Under the pieces are notes generated by a model. It ran no database searches and was not told where the DNA came from. It saw only the letters and a list, made by a program, of their open reading frames with translations. Position numbers and translations under genes: made by a program. Of a stretch of DNA of 36,107 bases, positions 7,165 through 15,704 are shown in pieces; position 1 is the first letter of the stretch, and every line of letters begins with the position of its first letter. The DNA comes from Halanaerobiaceae bacterium (GTDB lineage: Bacteria > Bacillota > Halanaerobiia > Halanaerobiales > DTU029). The stretch spans positions 1 to 36,107 of the forward strand of contig JAAYRT010000129.1 of the NCBI GenBank assembly GCA_012518635.1, written 5' to 3'.

Positions 7165-8124
7165 CTACACCCCTCTTCCATAATCAAGGACTTCAGGATT
7201 GGTGACAACATGTGAACCTAAATCCACACCCTCCACGATTACCAGTTCCCTGTTTCCATTTAAGACCCGTATCTGAACAAAACTATAATTATTCCTGACC
7301 GGGTCATATATAAGTACTCCTTCACCGGCAGTAGTAGTAAAGATTGCCTCCCTTGGTATGGCAATCCCCCGGTGAATATTTTTAATAAACAGGAAATTGA
7401 CCCTGCGGGTATTTAACCATTCTTCCAAAAAAAAATTTAATCTTATGATTAGAAACCCCTGTTCTTCCTCATTTTTTTTCTCAACTACAGTAGCTTCTAT
7501 CAAACCCTTACCCAGCTCATCTGCCTGGATAAAAACAGTCTCATTAACCCTGTATCTTCTAATTTCTTCTCTAGCACAGGGGATGACCAGGTACATGTTA
7601 TTATTTTTTACTATCCTGAATAAAGCCTGTCCTTTTCTGATATATTCATTATTAAAGTTTTGTTTAAAATTTCTCCTATAACTCTTATATTTATCTATAT
7701 TAATATCACTAATATTTTTGATAGTCAACTCTTCTTCCAGACCGTCTGTAGCATAACTCAGTAAGCCGGCATGACGGTTATAGATAATTCTATTAGCAAT
7801 TCCGGCAATCTCTTCACCATAGGCTACCCTCTTTCCTTCACTGGCCAGAAGTTTTACAAAACCAGAATCTGGTGATCTATAAACTATTTCATCCCTGATC
7901 AACAGGCCCTCTGTCCAGAAGCCGTCAACCACTTCTGTGTAATCAGCTATGAGCAAATCTACACGATGCCTGACGGTATAAAAATAAACAGAGAAAAAGA
8001 TCAGGAATAAAAAGATAAGCAGGACTATAAAGATAGCCTTCTTATCTCTGGCAGCCCTTACATTAAAACCCTTGATTAATTCCTTTTTTTCCTCCAGAAA
8101 AAAAAGATCATTGCTTCCCCGCAT
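7165..8124 (-). CDS. HlyD-like membrane-anchored protein of the ylm cluster
   Basis: 319 residues: a cytoplasmic head (about 1-30), one membrane segment (about 29-49, AIFIVLLIFLFLIFFSVYF) and a large extracytoplasmic part. The latter has a biotinyl-lipoyl-like hairpin (RSPDSGFVKLLASEGKRVAYGEEIAGI) and C-terminal beta-barrel blocks (IAIPREAIFTTTAGEGVLIY, EGVDLGSHVVT) like membrane-fusion/HlyD adaptors. No partner ABC transporter or outer-membrane channel is adjacent. It sits between ylmD and ylmE, where Clostridia often have a similar gene, so a role at the cell envelope during division or sporulation is possible but unproven. ATG at 8124, 10 bases after the ylmD stop. Confidence 0.8.
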   Translation of the reverse strand: MRGSNDLFFLEEKKELIKGFNVRAARDKKAIFIVLLIFLFLIFFSVYFYTVRHRVDLLIADYTEVVDGFWTEGLLIRDEIVYRSPDSGFVKLLASEGKRVAYGEEIAGIANRIIYNRHAGLLSYATDGLEEELTIKNISDINIDKYKSYRRNFKQNFNNEYIRKGQALFRIVKNNNMYLVIPCAREEIRRYRVNETVFIQADELGKGLIEATVVEKKNEEEQGFLIIRLNFFLEEWLNTRRVNFLFIKNIHRGIAIPREAIFTTTAGEGVLIYDPVRNNYSFVQIRVLNGNRELVIVEGVDLGSHVVTNPEVLDYGRGV

Positions 8125-8134
8125 ATAATCATCC

Positions 8135-8959
8135 CTATAATCTATAGCTTTCCGACAGATAAATTATACTGGCCATCCTGCCGGTTTTGCCTTTTTCTCT
8201 TCTATAGGAATAAAAACACCTGGCTTCAGCATATGTACAGAGATTACTGGGAAATATATTCTCTCTGCTTATCCCTGCTTCTTCCAGAACCATTATATTA
8301 GCCTGCCACAAATCCAGAAGATAACTTTCCTTTCCCCGGTAAACAGTAAACTCTTTATATCCGGGGAAAACTCCCTTAAATTCATCAATCACTCTCTTAT
8401 CCACTTCATAGAAATCCCGGGAAATAGACGGGCCCAGTGCCACCATAATATCAGCCGGTTCAGAGGCAAAACCCTTTTCCATCTGTAAGATGGTCTGGCT
8501 GGCGATTTTGTTAACTGTACCCCTCCAGCCAGCATGGGCCAGGGCCACTACCCTCTTTACAGGATCAAGGAAAAACAGGGGGACACAATCTGCATAAAAG
8601 GATATCAGGGGGAGCCCTTCACTTGCTGTTATAAGGGCATCCACTCCGGGAATACTGGCCTGATAATCCAGGGCCCCTGCCCCCCGGTCCTCTTCAGTAA
8701 CAATAGAAACCTCTGCACCATGGACCTGTTCAGCGGCCACAAAGGACCCGGGATCTATTCCTATTGAACGGGCAATCTTTTCTCTATTTATTAAAACTTT
8801 CTCTTTCCTGTCAGCAACATGTAAGGCCATGTTCAGCGAATCAAAGACTCCAGAACTTACTCCACCGAGTCGGGTAGTAAAGTAAGCCCCGACAGAATGT
8901 CTGGTGAAATTATCTATTTTTAGATAGAGCAAATCTCCATCTTCCACCCAGGAAAACAA
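8135..8959 (-). CDS. ylmD: YlmD/YfiH-family purine nucleoside phosphorylase (LACC1-like)
   Basis: 274-residue member of the YfiH/LACC1 (DUF152) family, zinc-dependent enzymes acting on adenosine and other purine nucleosides; older databases call them polyphenol oxidases or laccases. Metal-site motifs are all present: EQVHGAEV, FYADCVPLFFLDP and ALAHAGWRGTV, with GPSISRDFYEVD and LDLWQANI further on. The TTG at 8959 is the likely start, 9 bases after AGGAGG; an in-frame TTG at 8977 would include the ribosome site in the coding sequence. The ribosome site overlaps the end of nrdR. Confidence 0.93.
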   Translation of the reverse strand: MFSWVEDGDLLYLKIDNFTRHSVGAYFTTRLGGVSSGVFDSLNMALHVADRKEKVLINREKIARSIGIDPGSFVAAEQVHGAEVSIVTEEDRGAGALDYQASIPGVDALITASEGLPLISFYADCVPLFFLDPVKRVVALAHAGWRGTVNKIASQTILQMEKGFASEPADIMVALGPSISRDFYEVDKRVIDEFKGVFPGYKEFTVYRGKESYLLDLWQANIMVLEEAGISRENIFPSNLCTYAEARCFYSYRREKGKTGRMASIIYLSESYRL

Positions 8960-8973
8960 TATAGACGGCCTCC

Positions 8974-9438
8974 TCAATCTCTGGATTTTTCTTTAAGTAA
9001 ACCTTCCAGTTCCTTTATAAATATGTTCAAATCCGTAAACTGCCTGTAGACTGATGCAAACCTCACATAGGCAACTTCATCCAGTTCCTTAAGATAGTTC
9101 ATGACCAGTTCACCAATCTCAGTGCTGTGTACCTCCTGTATCATATCATTCCTGAGGGTTTTTTCCACATTATTAATCAGCTGATCAAGCTGTTCCTGGG
9201 AAATGGGCCTCTTTTCACAGGCCTTTAAAAGTCCGGTCTTTATCTTATTCCGGTCAAATAATTCCCTCTGGCCATTCCTTTTTATGACCATTAAAGGAAG
9301 ATCTTCAAGACGTTCATAAGTAGTAAACCTTTCTTTACAACTCAGACATTCTCTCCTGCGTCTGATACAGGTATATTCCTCCGTATAACGGGAATCTATC
9401 ACTTTGCTTTCCCGGTGTTCGCAATAGGGACATCTCAT
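8974..9438 (-). CDS. nrdR: Transcriptional repressor NrdR
   Basis: NrdR senses ATP/dATP and represses ribonucleotide reductase genes. The 154 residues comprise an N-terminal zinc ribbon (C3-x2-C6 and C31-x2-C34, with [18 protein letters not shown]) and an ATP-cone (about 49-139, [14 protein letters not shown] to [13 protein letters not shown]). Start is the ATG at 9438 (MRCPYC), with GGAGG 10 bases upstream, which gives the exact family length. The longer in-frame reading from 9525 adds an unconserved N-terminus. Located inside the ylm operon between ylmC and ylmD; no nrd genes lie in the window. Confidence 0.96.
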   Translation of the reverse strand: MRCPYCEHRESKVIDSRYTEEYTCIRRRRECLSCKERFTTYERLEDLPLMVIKRNGQRELFDRNKIKTGLLKACEKRPISQEQLDQLINNVEKTLRNDMIQEVHSTEIGELVMNYLKELDEVAYVRFASVYRQFTDLNIFIKELEGLLKEKSRD

Positions 9439-9499
9439 TTTTGTCAGTCCTCCCAATACCCCTGCTTTATTCCCTAGTATATCATAAATATAATTAATT

Positions 9500-9748
9500 T
9501 TAAACCTTATCTTCATCCAGTTCAACCAAAATAACGTCTTCTCCTATTTTTCTGATTTCACTCCAATGAATTATCTGATCATTTTTTTTCAGGAAAAAAT
9601 TGAAAAGTTTGTTTTGATGGGCAGGAACTACAAAGGCTTTTACCTGGCCATTTTCCACCTCTATATCTACATCATCGATATAGCCTAATTTTTTCCCCCT
9701 TTTAATATCAATTACATCCTTTAATTTTAATTCCGAGTTTTTCAACAC
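9500..9748 (-). CDS. ylmC: YlmC/YmxH-family PRC-barrel protein
   Basis: Small (82-residue) PRC-barrel protein. The pattern [37 protein letters not shown] and [16 protein letters not shown] matches the YlmC/YmxH sporulation-associated family. The GTG at 9748 is 7 bases after GGAGG and is preferred; the adjacent TTG at 9745 is possible, and the longer reading from 9793 lacks conservation. First gene of the ylm operon, just downstream of the sigG-spoIIR terminator, as in many Clostridia. Function unknown. Confidence 0.87.
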   Translation of the reverse strand: MLKNSELKLKDVIDIKRGKKLGYIDDVDIEVENGQVKAFVVPAHQNKLFNFFLKKNDQIIHWSEIRKIGEDVILVELDEDKV

Positions 9749-9803
9749 AGACAGCCCTCCCTGATTTTGTTTTTGAAGCAATATTGAATTCAAAATTATT
9801 ATA

Positions 9804-9829
9804 TGAAAACTATGGTTCCTGTGTGCAAA
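9804..9829 (-). promoter_or_regulatory. Possible promoter of the ylm operon
   Basis: On the minus strand TATAAT is present in CATATAATAATT, with TTGCAC 19 bp upstream. The -10 is strong but the spacer is long, so this is a candidate only. Some promoter is expected here because the spoIIR terminator lies immediately upstream. Confidence 0.35.
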
Positions 9830-9853
9830 AGAAAAACTGCCTATAGGCAGTTT
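9827..9853 (-). terminator. Terminator after sigG-spoIIR
   Basis: A perfect 8-bp stem AAACTGCC/GGCAGTTT (9834-9841 and 9846-9853) with a TATA loop is followed on the minus strand by TTCTTTT. It is 10 bases past the spoIIR stop and isolates sporulation genes from the ylm operon. Confidence 0.9.
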
Positions 9854-9862
9854 ATATCTCTC

Positions 9863-10561
9863 TTATGTAAGTGGCTTCAGAAGTTCTATATCAATCAATT
9901 TGAATTCTTCATAAAATGGTTCTACTTCAAAAAGGGGTTTTAGCTCCATTTTACTGAATGTATCCACCAACTTAACTAATTCTTTATTTTCTGCATAATT
10001 CATTTTTTCCTCTTTATCTTTTCCCTGAAGCCATTCCACTATCTTTAATCTAAATTCCAGCTTCTTATCGCTATCAATATTCTCCGCTTCTTCTATACAG
10101 AGGGGAGGTAGGAGGACACACCACCAATTAGAGCCTTCCCCTTTACCCAGGATTACCTTTAATGCTTTATAATTTCCAGCTTCTAATCTCAGCTCATCAT
10201 AGGTTCTTGTCGGAAAGTAATACTCTCCCAATTCGACTCTGGCTTTGTATTTTACACCTTCCTCTTTTAAAATCATACCCAGGTATTCTTCCAGGATAAG
10301 ATTATCTATTTCCAGCTTGCCTGAAGCTGCCAGAGAAGCAATATATTCAGTAATCCTGTCCCTTACCAGTCTTTTTATGTACTGATCCCTGGGAGAGTTA
10401 GTGTTTGCTATGACATGTAATCGCAGGAGGTTATCTTCAGCGAAAGCATTGATAAGTCCTTCATTATCTCCAGACTGAAAAGCACTATTGACATTTATAC
10501 TCATCAGGATGATACACAGGAATATTAGAAAGAGAATAATACGCAGCCTTTTAAAAACCAT
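9863..10561 (-). CDS. spoIIR: Stage II sporulation protein R (forespore signal for SigmaE activation)
   Basis: SpoIIR is made in the forespore, secreted into the intermembrane space, and triggers SpoIIGA in the mother cell to cleave pro-SigmaE. The 232-residue protein has an N-terminal membrane/signal segment (about residues 6-25) and the family signatures LRLHVIANTNSPRDQYIKRLVRD, FPTRTYDELRLEAGNYKALKVILG and the diagnostic SNWWCVLLPPLC. The ATG at 10561 is one base from the sigG stop (TGAAATG), so the genes are translationally coupled. In Bacillus spoIIR is elsewhere on the chromosome; here it is adjacent to the genes for its targets. Confidence 0.93.
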   Translation of the reverse strand: MVFKRLRIILFLIFLCIILMSINVNSAFQSGDNEGLINAFAEDNLLRLHVIANTNSPRDQYIKRLVRDRITEYIASLAASGKLEIDNLILEEYLGMILKEEGVKYKARVELGEYYFPTRTYDELRLEAGNYKALKVILGKGEGSNWWCVLLPPLCIEEAENIDSDKKLEFRLKIVEWLQGKDKEEKMNYAENKELVKLVDTFSKMELKPLFEVEPFYEEFKLIDIELLKPLT

Positions 10562-10562
10562 T

Positions 10563-11345
10563 TCAAATATCCTCCTTTACATGTCTCCTTAATCGTTTCA
10601 ATGCTGCTTTCTCCAGACGGGAGACCTGGGCCTGGGAAATGCCTATTTCATCAGCAACTTCCATCTGGGTTTTCCCTTCATAGAAGCGGAAAGAAAGGAT
10701 GAGTTTTTCCCTGTCATTTAATTTCCGGAGGGCCTCCCTTACAGCAATACCTTCCAACCAACTCTCATCTTCAGATTTTTTATCACTAATCTGATCCATA
10801 ACAAAGATTGGATCTCCTCCGTCATGATAAATTGGTTCAAAGAGGGAGATGGGGTCCTGTATGGCATCAAGAGCAAAGATTACCTCTGACCTGGGAATTC
10901 CCAATTCTTTGGCTATATCATTGAGGGAAGGTTCCTCCGCATTTCTATTTTTTAGACTCTCCTTTACCTGTAATGCTCTATAAGCAGTATCCCGCAGGGA
11001 ACGGCTGACCCTGATAGAATTATTATCCCGCAAATATCTTCTGATTTCACCAATAATCATAGGAACAGCATAAGTGGAAAACCTGACATTTTTACTGAGA
11101 TCAAAATTATCGATGGCCTTCATCAGACCTATACAACCTACCTGAAAAAGATCATCAACATTCTCTCCTCTATTGTTAAAACGCTGGATAACACTGAGAA
11201 CAAGGCGCAAATTACCGTTGACTATAGCATTTCTGGCCTTCTTATCTCCCTGCTGCATCTTCCTGAACAGGACCCTCATTTCTTTATTTGTCAAAACAGG
11301 CAATTCAGATGTATTGACTCCGCTAATTTCCACTTTGTTCCCCAT
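10563..11345 (-). CDS. sigG: RNA polymerase sporulation sigma factor SigmaG
   Basis: Late forespore sigma factor. The 260 residues begin with NKVEISGVNTSELPVL, the N-terminal signature separating SigmaG from SigmaF. Region 2 (NLRLVLSVIQRFNNRGENVDDLFQVGCIGLMKAIDNFD, RFSTYAVPMIIGEIRRYLRD), region 3 (SRSLRDTAYRALQV) and region 4 (LNDREKLILSFRFYEGKTQMEVADEIGISQAQVSRLE) are complete. Start is ATG 11345 with AGGAGGT 6 bases before it; a reading from 11378 is less likely. A terminator separates it from sigE upstream, and a SigmaF-like promoter lies in the gap. It is followed directly by spoIIR. Confidence 0.97.
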   Translation of the reverse strand: MGNKVEISGVNTSELPVLTNKEMRVLFRKMQQGDKKARNAIVNGNLRLVLSVIQRFNNRGENVDDLFQVGCIGLMKAIDNFDLSKNVRFSTYAVPMIIGEIRRYLRDNNSIRVSRSLRDTAYRALQVKESLKNRNAEEPSLNDIAKELGIPRSEVIFALDAIQDPISLFEPIYHDGGDPIFVMDQISDKKSEDESWLEGIAVREALRKLNDREKLILSFRFYEGKTQMEVADEIGISQAQVSRLEKAALKRLRRHVKEDI

Positions 11346-11404
11346 TTGTATACCTCCTGCTCCATTTTGGCTTTTCATTCATATATTAAGAGGTTTTCTA
11401 TTTT

Positions 11405-11433
11405 CATTATTTCCCATATCCTCCGTTTTATAC
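11405..11433 (-). promoter_or_regulatory. Candidate SigmaF-type (forespore) promoter for sigG-spoIIR
   Basis: On the minus strand GTATA (11429-11433) matches the SigmaF/G -35 consensus GYATA, and GGAAATAATG (11405-11414) matches the -10 consensus GGNNANANTR. The spacer is 14 bp, one or two shorter than usual. It lies between the sigE terminator and sigG, about 60 bases before the start codon. Both sigG and spoIIR are SigmaF targets in Bacillus. Confidence 0.45.
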
Positions 11434-11465
11434 CTGGTACATATTGGGCAGGCTTTCTTGAACAT

Positions 11466-11493
11466 AAAAAAAAGAAGGGTTGTGAACCCTTCT
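11466..11493 (-). terminator. Terminator after spoIIGA-sigE
   Basis: A perfect 9-bp stem AGAAGGGTT/AACCCTTCT (11473-11481 and 11485-11493) with a three-base loop is followed on the minus strand by TTTTTTT. It overlaps the TAG stop of sigE, so the stop codon is part of the hairpin. Confidence 0.93.
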
Positions 11494-12229
11494 AAATCAA
11501 CCTGGCAACTTCTTTCCTCAATTTACTAATAATCCTTTTCTCCAGGCGGGAGATATAGGATTGGGATATTCCCAATATATCTGCCACATCCTTCTGGGTC
11601 TTTATACTACCGGACTTCAGGAGTCCAAAACGGAGAATCAGGATCTTCCTTTCCCTTCTGGATAATGATTTCATAGCTGTTTTTAATAATTCCCTGTTAA
11701 CCTCTGACTCAATATTTTTATAGATAATATCCGCATCAGTACCCATGATATCAGATAATTTTAGTTCATTGCCATCCCAATCTATGTTTAGAGGATCATC
11801 AAAGGAAAGCTCCGCCTTCTTCCTGTTATTTTTCCTTAAATACATCAGTATTTCATTTTCAATACATCGGGATGCATAGGTAGCCAGCTTGATATTTTTT
11901 TCTACATCAAAGGTGCGGACTGCCTTAATTAAACCAATTGTACCGATGGAAACCAGGTCTTCTATATCAACACCAGTATTATTGAATTTCCTGGCTATAT
12001 ATACAACCAACCGCAGATTATGTTCAATCAGTAATTTTCTGACTTCCTCCTCTCCAGCCCCTAATCTCTCCAGAAGATAGGACTCTTCCTCCTCTTCCAG
12101 AGGAGGCGGCAAAGTCTCACTACTGCCCAGGTAATAGATAGGCGAACGGTATAGACCTATTTTCTGCAGAAAACGTATCCAGTAAATTTTCAGTCGTAAT
12201 TTTAAAATTAAAAAACCCCTTCTGAACAT
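11492..12229 (-). CDS. sigE: RNA polymerase sporulation sigma factor SigmaE (pro-form)
   Basis: First mother-cell sigma factor, made as an inactive, membrane-associated precursor. The 245-residue protein has a basic/hydrophobic pro-sequence ([20 protein letters not shown], about residues 1-28), then [18 protein letters not shown], the processing neighbourhood in SigmaE. Region 2 is [36 protein letters not shown] and [19 protein letters not shown]; region 4 is [34 protein letters not shown]. It lies 13 bases after spoIIGA, its processing protease, as in the Bacillus spoIIG operon. It ends in TAG inside a terminator. Confidence 0.97.
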   Translation of the reverse strand: MFRRGFLILKLRLKIYWIRFLQKIGLYRSPIYYLGSSETLPPPLEEEEESYLLERLGAGEEEVRKLLIEHNLRLVVYIARKFNNTGVDIEDLVSIGTIGLIKAVRTFDVEKNIKLATYASRCIENEILMYLRKNNRKKAELSFDDPLNIDWDGNELKLSDIMGTDADIIYKNIESEVNRELLKTAMKSLSRRERKILILRFGLLKSGSIKTQKDVADILGISQSYISRLEKRIISKLRKEVARLI

Positions 12230-12242
12230 AATACTGCCCCTT

Positions 12243-13139
12243 TCATATTTGTTCTACATTAAGTAATTTGGGATGAATGAGAGCCTGATAACAATTATCC
12301 AGATCCAACATCCTTGTACTGATTCCAATAACACACTTCTCTACCCTGATAAGCTCACCCTTATAGAAGAGTTCAACAAGATCTGGCCTGAATCCCAAAA
12401 GCAGTCCCTTTTCTTCTCCCAGATCAGAAAAGGGAAGCAGGCGTATCCTGTGAGCAAGGTTATTTTTTTGAAAAACCTCTACCAGATCCATTTCACAAAC
12501 TTCTCCTGTCATCATCTCAGCCTGCATTTCCTCAGGAAATATTGGAATTAGTGTAGCCAGATTCACGATAATTACAGGAAGATTACTGATAGGGTCACTT
12601 AAACTGTTACCTGTATCCAGGAGACCGGTCAGGCTAACCTCTTTATTTTGACAATAAATGACTGTAGGTAAATAAAACTCATCCGGCAATTTATACCTCT
12701 GTATAATTTTCCAACCGGTATTCCCCAGTAAATACAGGACCAGCAGGCCGATTATTATCTTCAGAAAGCCTGTATTAAATGGAGAGTCGCCATAAACATA
12801 GAAGATGGATAAGGTGGTTCCCATGCCGATAAAGGTAATAAGGTAAAGGTTTCCCAGTGCCTTGATAAACCTGGTTCTTTGTAAACCTGGAAAAGAGATC
12901 TTTAGAATCAGGATTGCCGTAATTATGTTTAAAGAAATATGTAAAATAAAATTTATAAAAAAATAAAACCTGTATTGTTGTAGAATAAATACTACTAAAA
13001 GGTAAAGATTAGCAATATTGGCACCCAGGAAAAGCCTGAACCAGCTATATTTTATTTCCATTATATTGGCTGTTGCCCATATTATGGCAATGGTCATGAA
13101 AAAATTATTAAGTAGTGTAATATCAGCATAGATAATCAT
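12243..13139 (-). CDS. spoIIGA: Sporulation sigma-E factor processing peptidase SpoIIGA
   Basis: Membrane-embedded aspartic protease that removes the SigmaE pro-sequence when SpoIIR signals. About five membrane helices occupy residues 8-145. The cytoplasmic protease part carries the catalytic aspartate D175 in the [13 protein letters not shown] motif, equivalent to D183 of the Bacillus enzyme, which works as a dimer with one Asp per subunit. Length 298 residues, near the Bacillus 309. Ribosome site (AAGTAGGTG) is weak and 10 bases before the ATG. It is cotranscribed with sigE from an unusual long-spacer promoter. Confidence 0.94.
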   Translation of the reverse strand: MIIYADITLLNNFFMTIAIIWATANIMEIKYSWFRLFLGANIANLYLLVVFILQQYRFYFFINFILHISLNIITAILILKISFPGLQRTRFIKALGNLYLITFIGMGTTLSIFYVYGDSPFNTGFLKIIIGLLVLYLLGNTGWKIIQRYKLPDEFYLPTVIYCQNKEVSLTGLLDTGNSLSDPISNLPVIIVNLATLIPIFPEEMQAEMMTGEVCEMDLVEVFQKNNLAHRIRLLPFSDLGEEKGLLLGFRPDLVELFYKGELIRVEKCVIGISTRMLDLDNCYQALIHPKLLNVEQI

Positions 13140-13193
13140 AGAGCTTATACACCTACTTATCCTCTCGATTTAAATATATGATTAAAAAACAAT

Positions 13194-13226
13194 ATTATAA
13201 CTGCTACATTTATCTTAATTTGTCAA
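13194..13226 (-). promoter_or_regulatory. spoIIG-type promoter with 21-bp spacer and a Spo0A-box-like sequence
   Basis: On the minus strand a perfect -35 (TTGACA, 13221-13226) and a perfect -10 (TATAAT, 13194-13199) are separated by 21 bp instead of 17. The Bacillus spoIIG promoter has the same design (about 22 bp), making it inactive without Spo0A. The plus strand reads TGTCAAA at 13221-13227, one mismatch from the Spo0A box TGTCGAA, overlapping the -35 as in Bacillus. No better-spaced -35 exists for this -10. Confidence 0.65.
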
Positions 13227-13238
13227 AATACCCTTAAA

Positions 13239-13275
13239 GGAAAAAATCTCGATACATAATATATGTATCGAGATT
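13239..13275 (-). terminator. Terminator at the end of the dcw operon (after ftsZ)
   Basis: A perfect 13-bp stem (13245-13257 with 13263-13275) and a five-base loop, with TTTTTT following on the minus strand, lie 41 bases past the ftsZ stop. It separates division from sporulation transcription. Confidence 0.93.
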
Positions 13276-13315
13276 AAAATCCCTATTGGCAAGAATCAAT
13301 GTTTAAATGTTCTCT

Positions 13316-14380
13316 TTAGGCTTTCTGCCTGCGAAGAAAGGCAGGAATATCCAGATCATCACCGGTAAAACTCTCTATATCAAAATCCTCTATCAATTTC
13401 TCTTCTTCATTTTCCTTTGCTGAATTCTTCCCATCAAAACCGGTAGCAATTACAGTAACCTGTACCTCTTCATCAAAGCTCTCATCAATGACAGCACCTA
13501 AAATTATATTTGCTTCCGGATCAGCAACTTCCTGGATGACACGGGCCGCCTCGTTGGCTTCATGAATACCCAGATTCAGGCCGCCGGTTATGTTCAATAA
13601 TACCCCCTTGGCTCCATCAATGGAGGCTTCCAGCAAGGGAGAAGCTATGGCAATTTTAGCAGCTTCAATAGCCCGGTTTTCACCTTTGGCCCGGCCGATG
13701 CCCATTAAGGCTGAACCAGCATCTGTCATAATTGCCTTTACATCAGCAAAATCAAGGTTTATTATCCCAGTAATAGTAATTAAATCAGATATACCCTGTA
13801 CACCCTGCCGCAGGACATCATCAGCAATCTTAAAAGCATCAAGAAGGCTGGTCTGCCTTTCGGCCACTTCCAGCAGACGGTCATTAGGGATTACTATCAA
13901 GGTATCAACACAATCTTTTAAAATTTCAATCCCCTGCTCGGCCCTATCCATCCTTTTACGACCCTCTACTGTTAGTGGTTTGGTAACAACAGCTACCGTA
14001 AGAGCACCAAGACTTTTGGCAATCTCAGCCACTACCGGGGCAGCCCCTGTTCCAGTTCCGCCACCCATACCGGCAGTAACAAAAACCATATCAGCACCTT
14101 CCAGCGCTTCAGCTATCTCTTCCCGGCTTTCTTCAGCTGCCTCCCTGCCAATAGCAGGATTTGATCCTGCTCCTAAACCCCTGGTAATCTTCGTTCCTAT
14201 CTGGATAGTCCTGCCGGCATTTGAGGACAACAAAGCCTGGGCATCAGTGTTAATGGCTATAAATTCTACTCCATCCAGGCCCTCTTCAATCATTCGATTG
14301 ACGGCATTATTCCCGCCGCCACCTACACCTACAACCTTTATAGTAGCAAATTGTTCAATTTCTGTACCTATCTCAAACAA
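13316..14380 (-). CDS. ftsZ: Cell division protein FtsZ
   Basis: Tubulin-like GTPase that forms the Z ring. 354 residues: the nucleotide-binding [15 protein letters not shown], the tubulin signature GGGTGTG (106-112), T7-loop segment [12 protein letters not shown], a short variable linker, and the C-terminal peptide [13 protein letters not shown] that binds FtsA and other partners. Start is TTG at 14380 with GGGGAGGT 8 bases before it; no ATG is available before the conserved core. It follows ftsA by 19 bases and is the last gene of the cluster. Confidence 0.98.
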   Translation of the reverse strand: MFEIGTEIEQFATIKVVGVGGGGNNAVNRMIEEGLDGVEFIAINTDAQALLSSNAGRTIQIGTKITRGLGAGSNPAIGREAAEESREEIAEALEGADMVFVTAGMGGGTGTGAAPVVAEIAKSLGALTVAVVTKPLTVEGRKRMDRAEQGIEILKDCVDTLIVIPNDRLLEVAERQTSLLDAFKIADDVLRQGVQGISDLITITGIINLDFADVKAIMTDAGSALMGIGRAKGENRAIEAAKIAIASPLLEASIDGAKGVLLNITGGLNLGIHEANEAARVIQEVADPEANIILGAVIDESFDEEVQVTVIATGFDGKNSAKENEEEKLIEDFDIESFTGDDLDIPAFLRRQKA

Positions 14381-14399
14381 TTTCTGTTACCTCCCCATA

Positions 14400-15662
14400 T
14401 TAAAACCATTCAAAAAATCTTTTTATTTTGTTGAAAAAATCCCCTACTACATCTTTATTTTTATCAGTGCTTTGTTTATAATAACGGGCACCATATTCAA
14501 CCAGTCCTACAGCTGTTGAGAAAATAGCCTTGGGAACTTTACCATCCTTTTTAATATAAACAGGATTATCAATGACATCTGAGAGACCATTTAGTAAATC
14601 AGGTTCTCCCAACCTTACAGGTAATTTTAAAATTTCAGATGCCAGGATATCTGCGCCTTTTAACAGAGAGGCACCTCCAGTTATGACAAGGCCGGCAGGT
14701 GTTAAATCCCTTGGCCCGACCCGGTCCAGTTCTCTTTTCACCAGGGTAAATATTTCCTGCATCCGGGGTTCAATAACCTGGCAAAGGCTTTTCAGTGACA
14801 CCTCCCTGGTATCCTTCCCGCTGGCAGTGGCAACCGAAATATATTCATCTTCATTAACAAGACTGCATAGAGAACAACCATGCTTAATCTTGATATTTTC
14901 TGCCTCTACAATAGGAGTCCTTAAACCTACAGCAATATCATTACTGACATGGTTTCCCCCAATAGGCAAGACAGCTGTATAACAGATACTTCCTTCATGG
15001 AAAACAATCAGATCTGTAGTACCTCCACCTATATCCACCAGTACTACACCCAACTCTTTTTCATCTTTTGTCAAAACTGCTTCACTGGAAGCCAGTGGTT
15101 CCAATACTATATCTTCAACAGTCAAACCTGCCCTCAAGACACTTTTTACCAGATTTTGTATCGATGTACTCGAACCGGTAATAATATGGGTCTCTACCTC
15201 TAACCTGACTCCTGACATACCTAAGGGATCCTTGATTCCTGCGTTTCCATCTACTATAAACTCTCTGGCCAGAACATGCAGCATCTCTTCTTCAGCAGAT
15301 AAAGGAACAATCCTGGCCGCTTCCATAACCCTCTGAATATCTGTTTCTTTTATTTCCTTTTCATCTCCAGTAATTGCTACAACACCGTGGCTATTCAACG
15401 AGGAAATGTGGGCTCCTGCAATTCCTACAAAAGCCGATTCTATATTTATACCAGCCATTCTTTCTGCTTTTTTATAGGCATCCCTTATAGCTTTACTGGT
15501 TTCATCTATATCTACGACAATTCCTTTACGTAAGCCATGTGAAGGAGAGAGTCCAATACCGATTATATTTATATCATTATTTGCTTCATTGACTTCTGCG
15601 ATTATAGCACAAATTTTTGTAGTTCCGACATCAAGTCCAGTTACTATCCTGCGACTTCCCAC
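14400..15662 (-). CDS. ftsA: Cell division protein FtsA
   Basis: Actin-like ATPase that tethers FtsZ to the membrane. 420 residues: phosphate-1 motif TGLDVGTTKICAII, the FtsA-specific 1C/SHS2 domain (about 85-165), phosphate-2 VLVDIGGGTTDLIVF, adenosine motif VITGGASLLKG, and a C-terminal amphipathic helix FFNKIKRFFEWF (409-420) for membrane binding. Start is GTG at 15662, with AGGAGGT 7 bases before. The 89-base gap to ftsQ carries a SigmaH-like promoter. Confidence 0.97.
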   Translation of the reverse strand: MGSRRIVTGLDVGTTKICAIIAEVNEANNDINIIGIGLSPSHGLRKGIVVDIDETSKAIRDAYKKAERMAGINIESAFVGIAGAHISSLNSHGVVAITGDEKEIKETDIQRVMEAARIVPLSAEEEMLHVLAREFIVDGNAGIKDPLGMSGVRLEVETHIITGSSTSIQNLVKSVLRAGLTVEDIVLEPLASSEAVLTKDEKELGVVLVDIGGGTTDLIVFHEGSICYTAVLPIGGNHVSNDIAVGLRTPIVEAENIKIKHGCSLCSLVNEDEYISVATASGKDTREVSLKSLCQVIEPRMQEIFTLVKRELDRVGPRDLTPAGLVITGGASLLKGADILASEILKLPVRLGEPDLLNGLSDVIDNPVYIKKDGKVPKAIFSTAVGLVEYGARYYKQSTDKNKDVVGDFFNKIKRFFEWF

Positions 15663-15704
15663 AGAATTTACCTCCTCCCCCAGACAATACTAACCCTTAA
15701 GATT

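Noticed and set aside
13590-14519. Long plus-strand ORF (309 codons) opposite ftsZ
   Set aside because: It is antisense to the conserved ftsZ frame, has low-complexity Ser/Ala/Pro-rich composition and no ribosome site.
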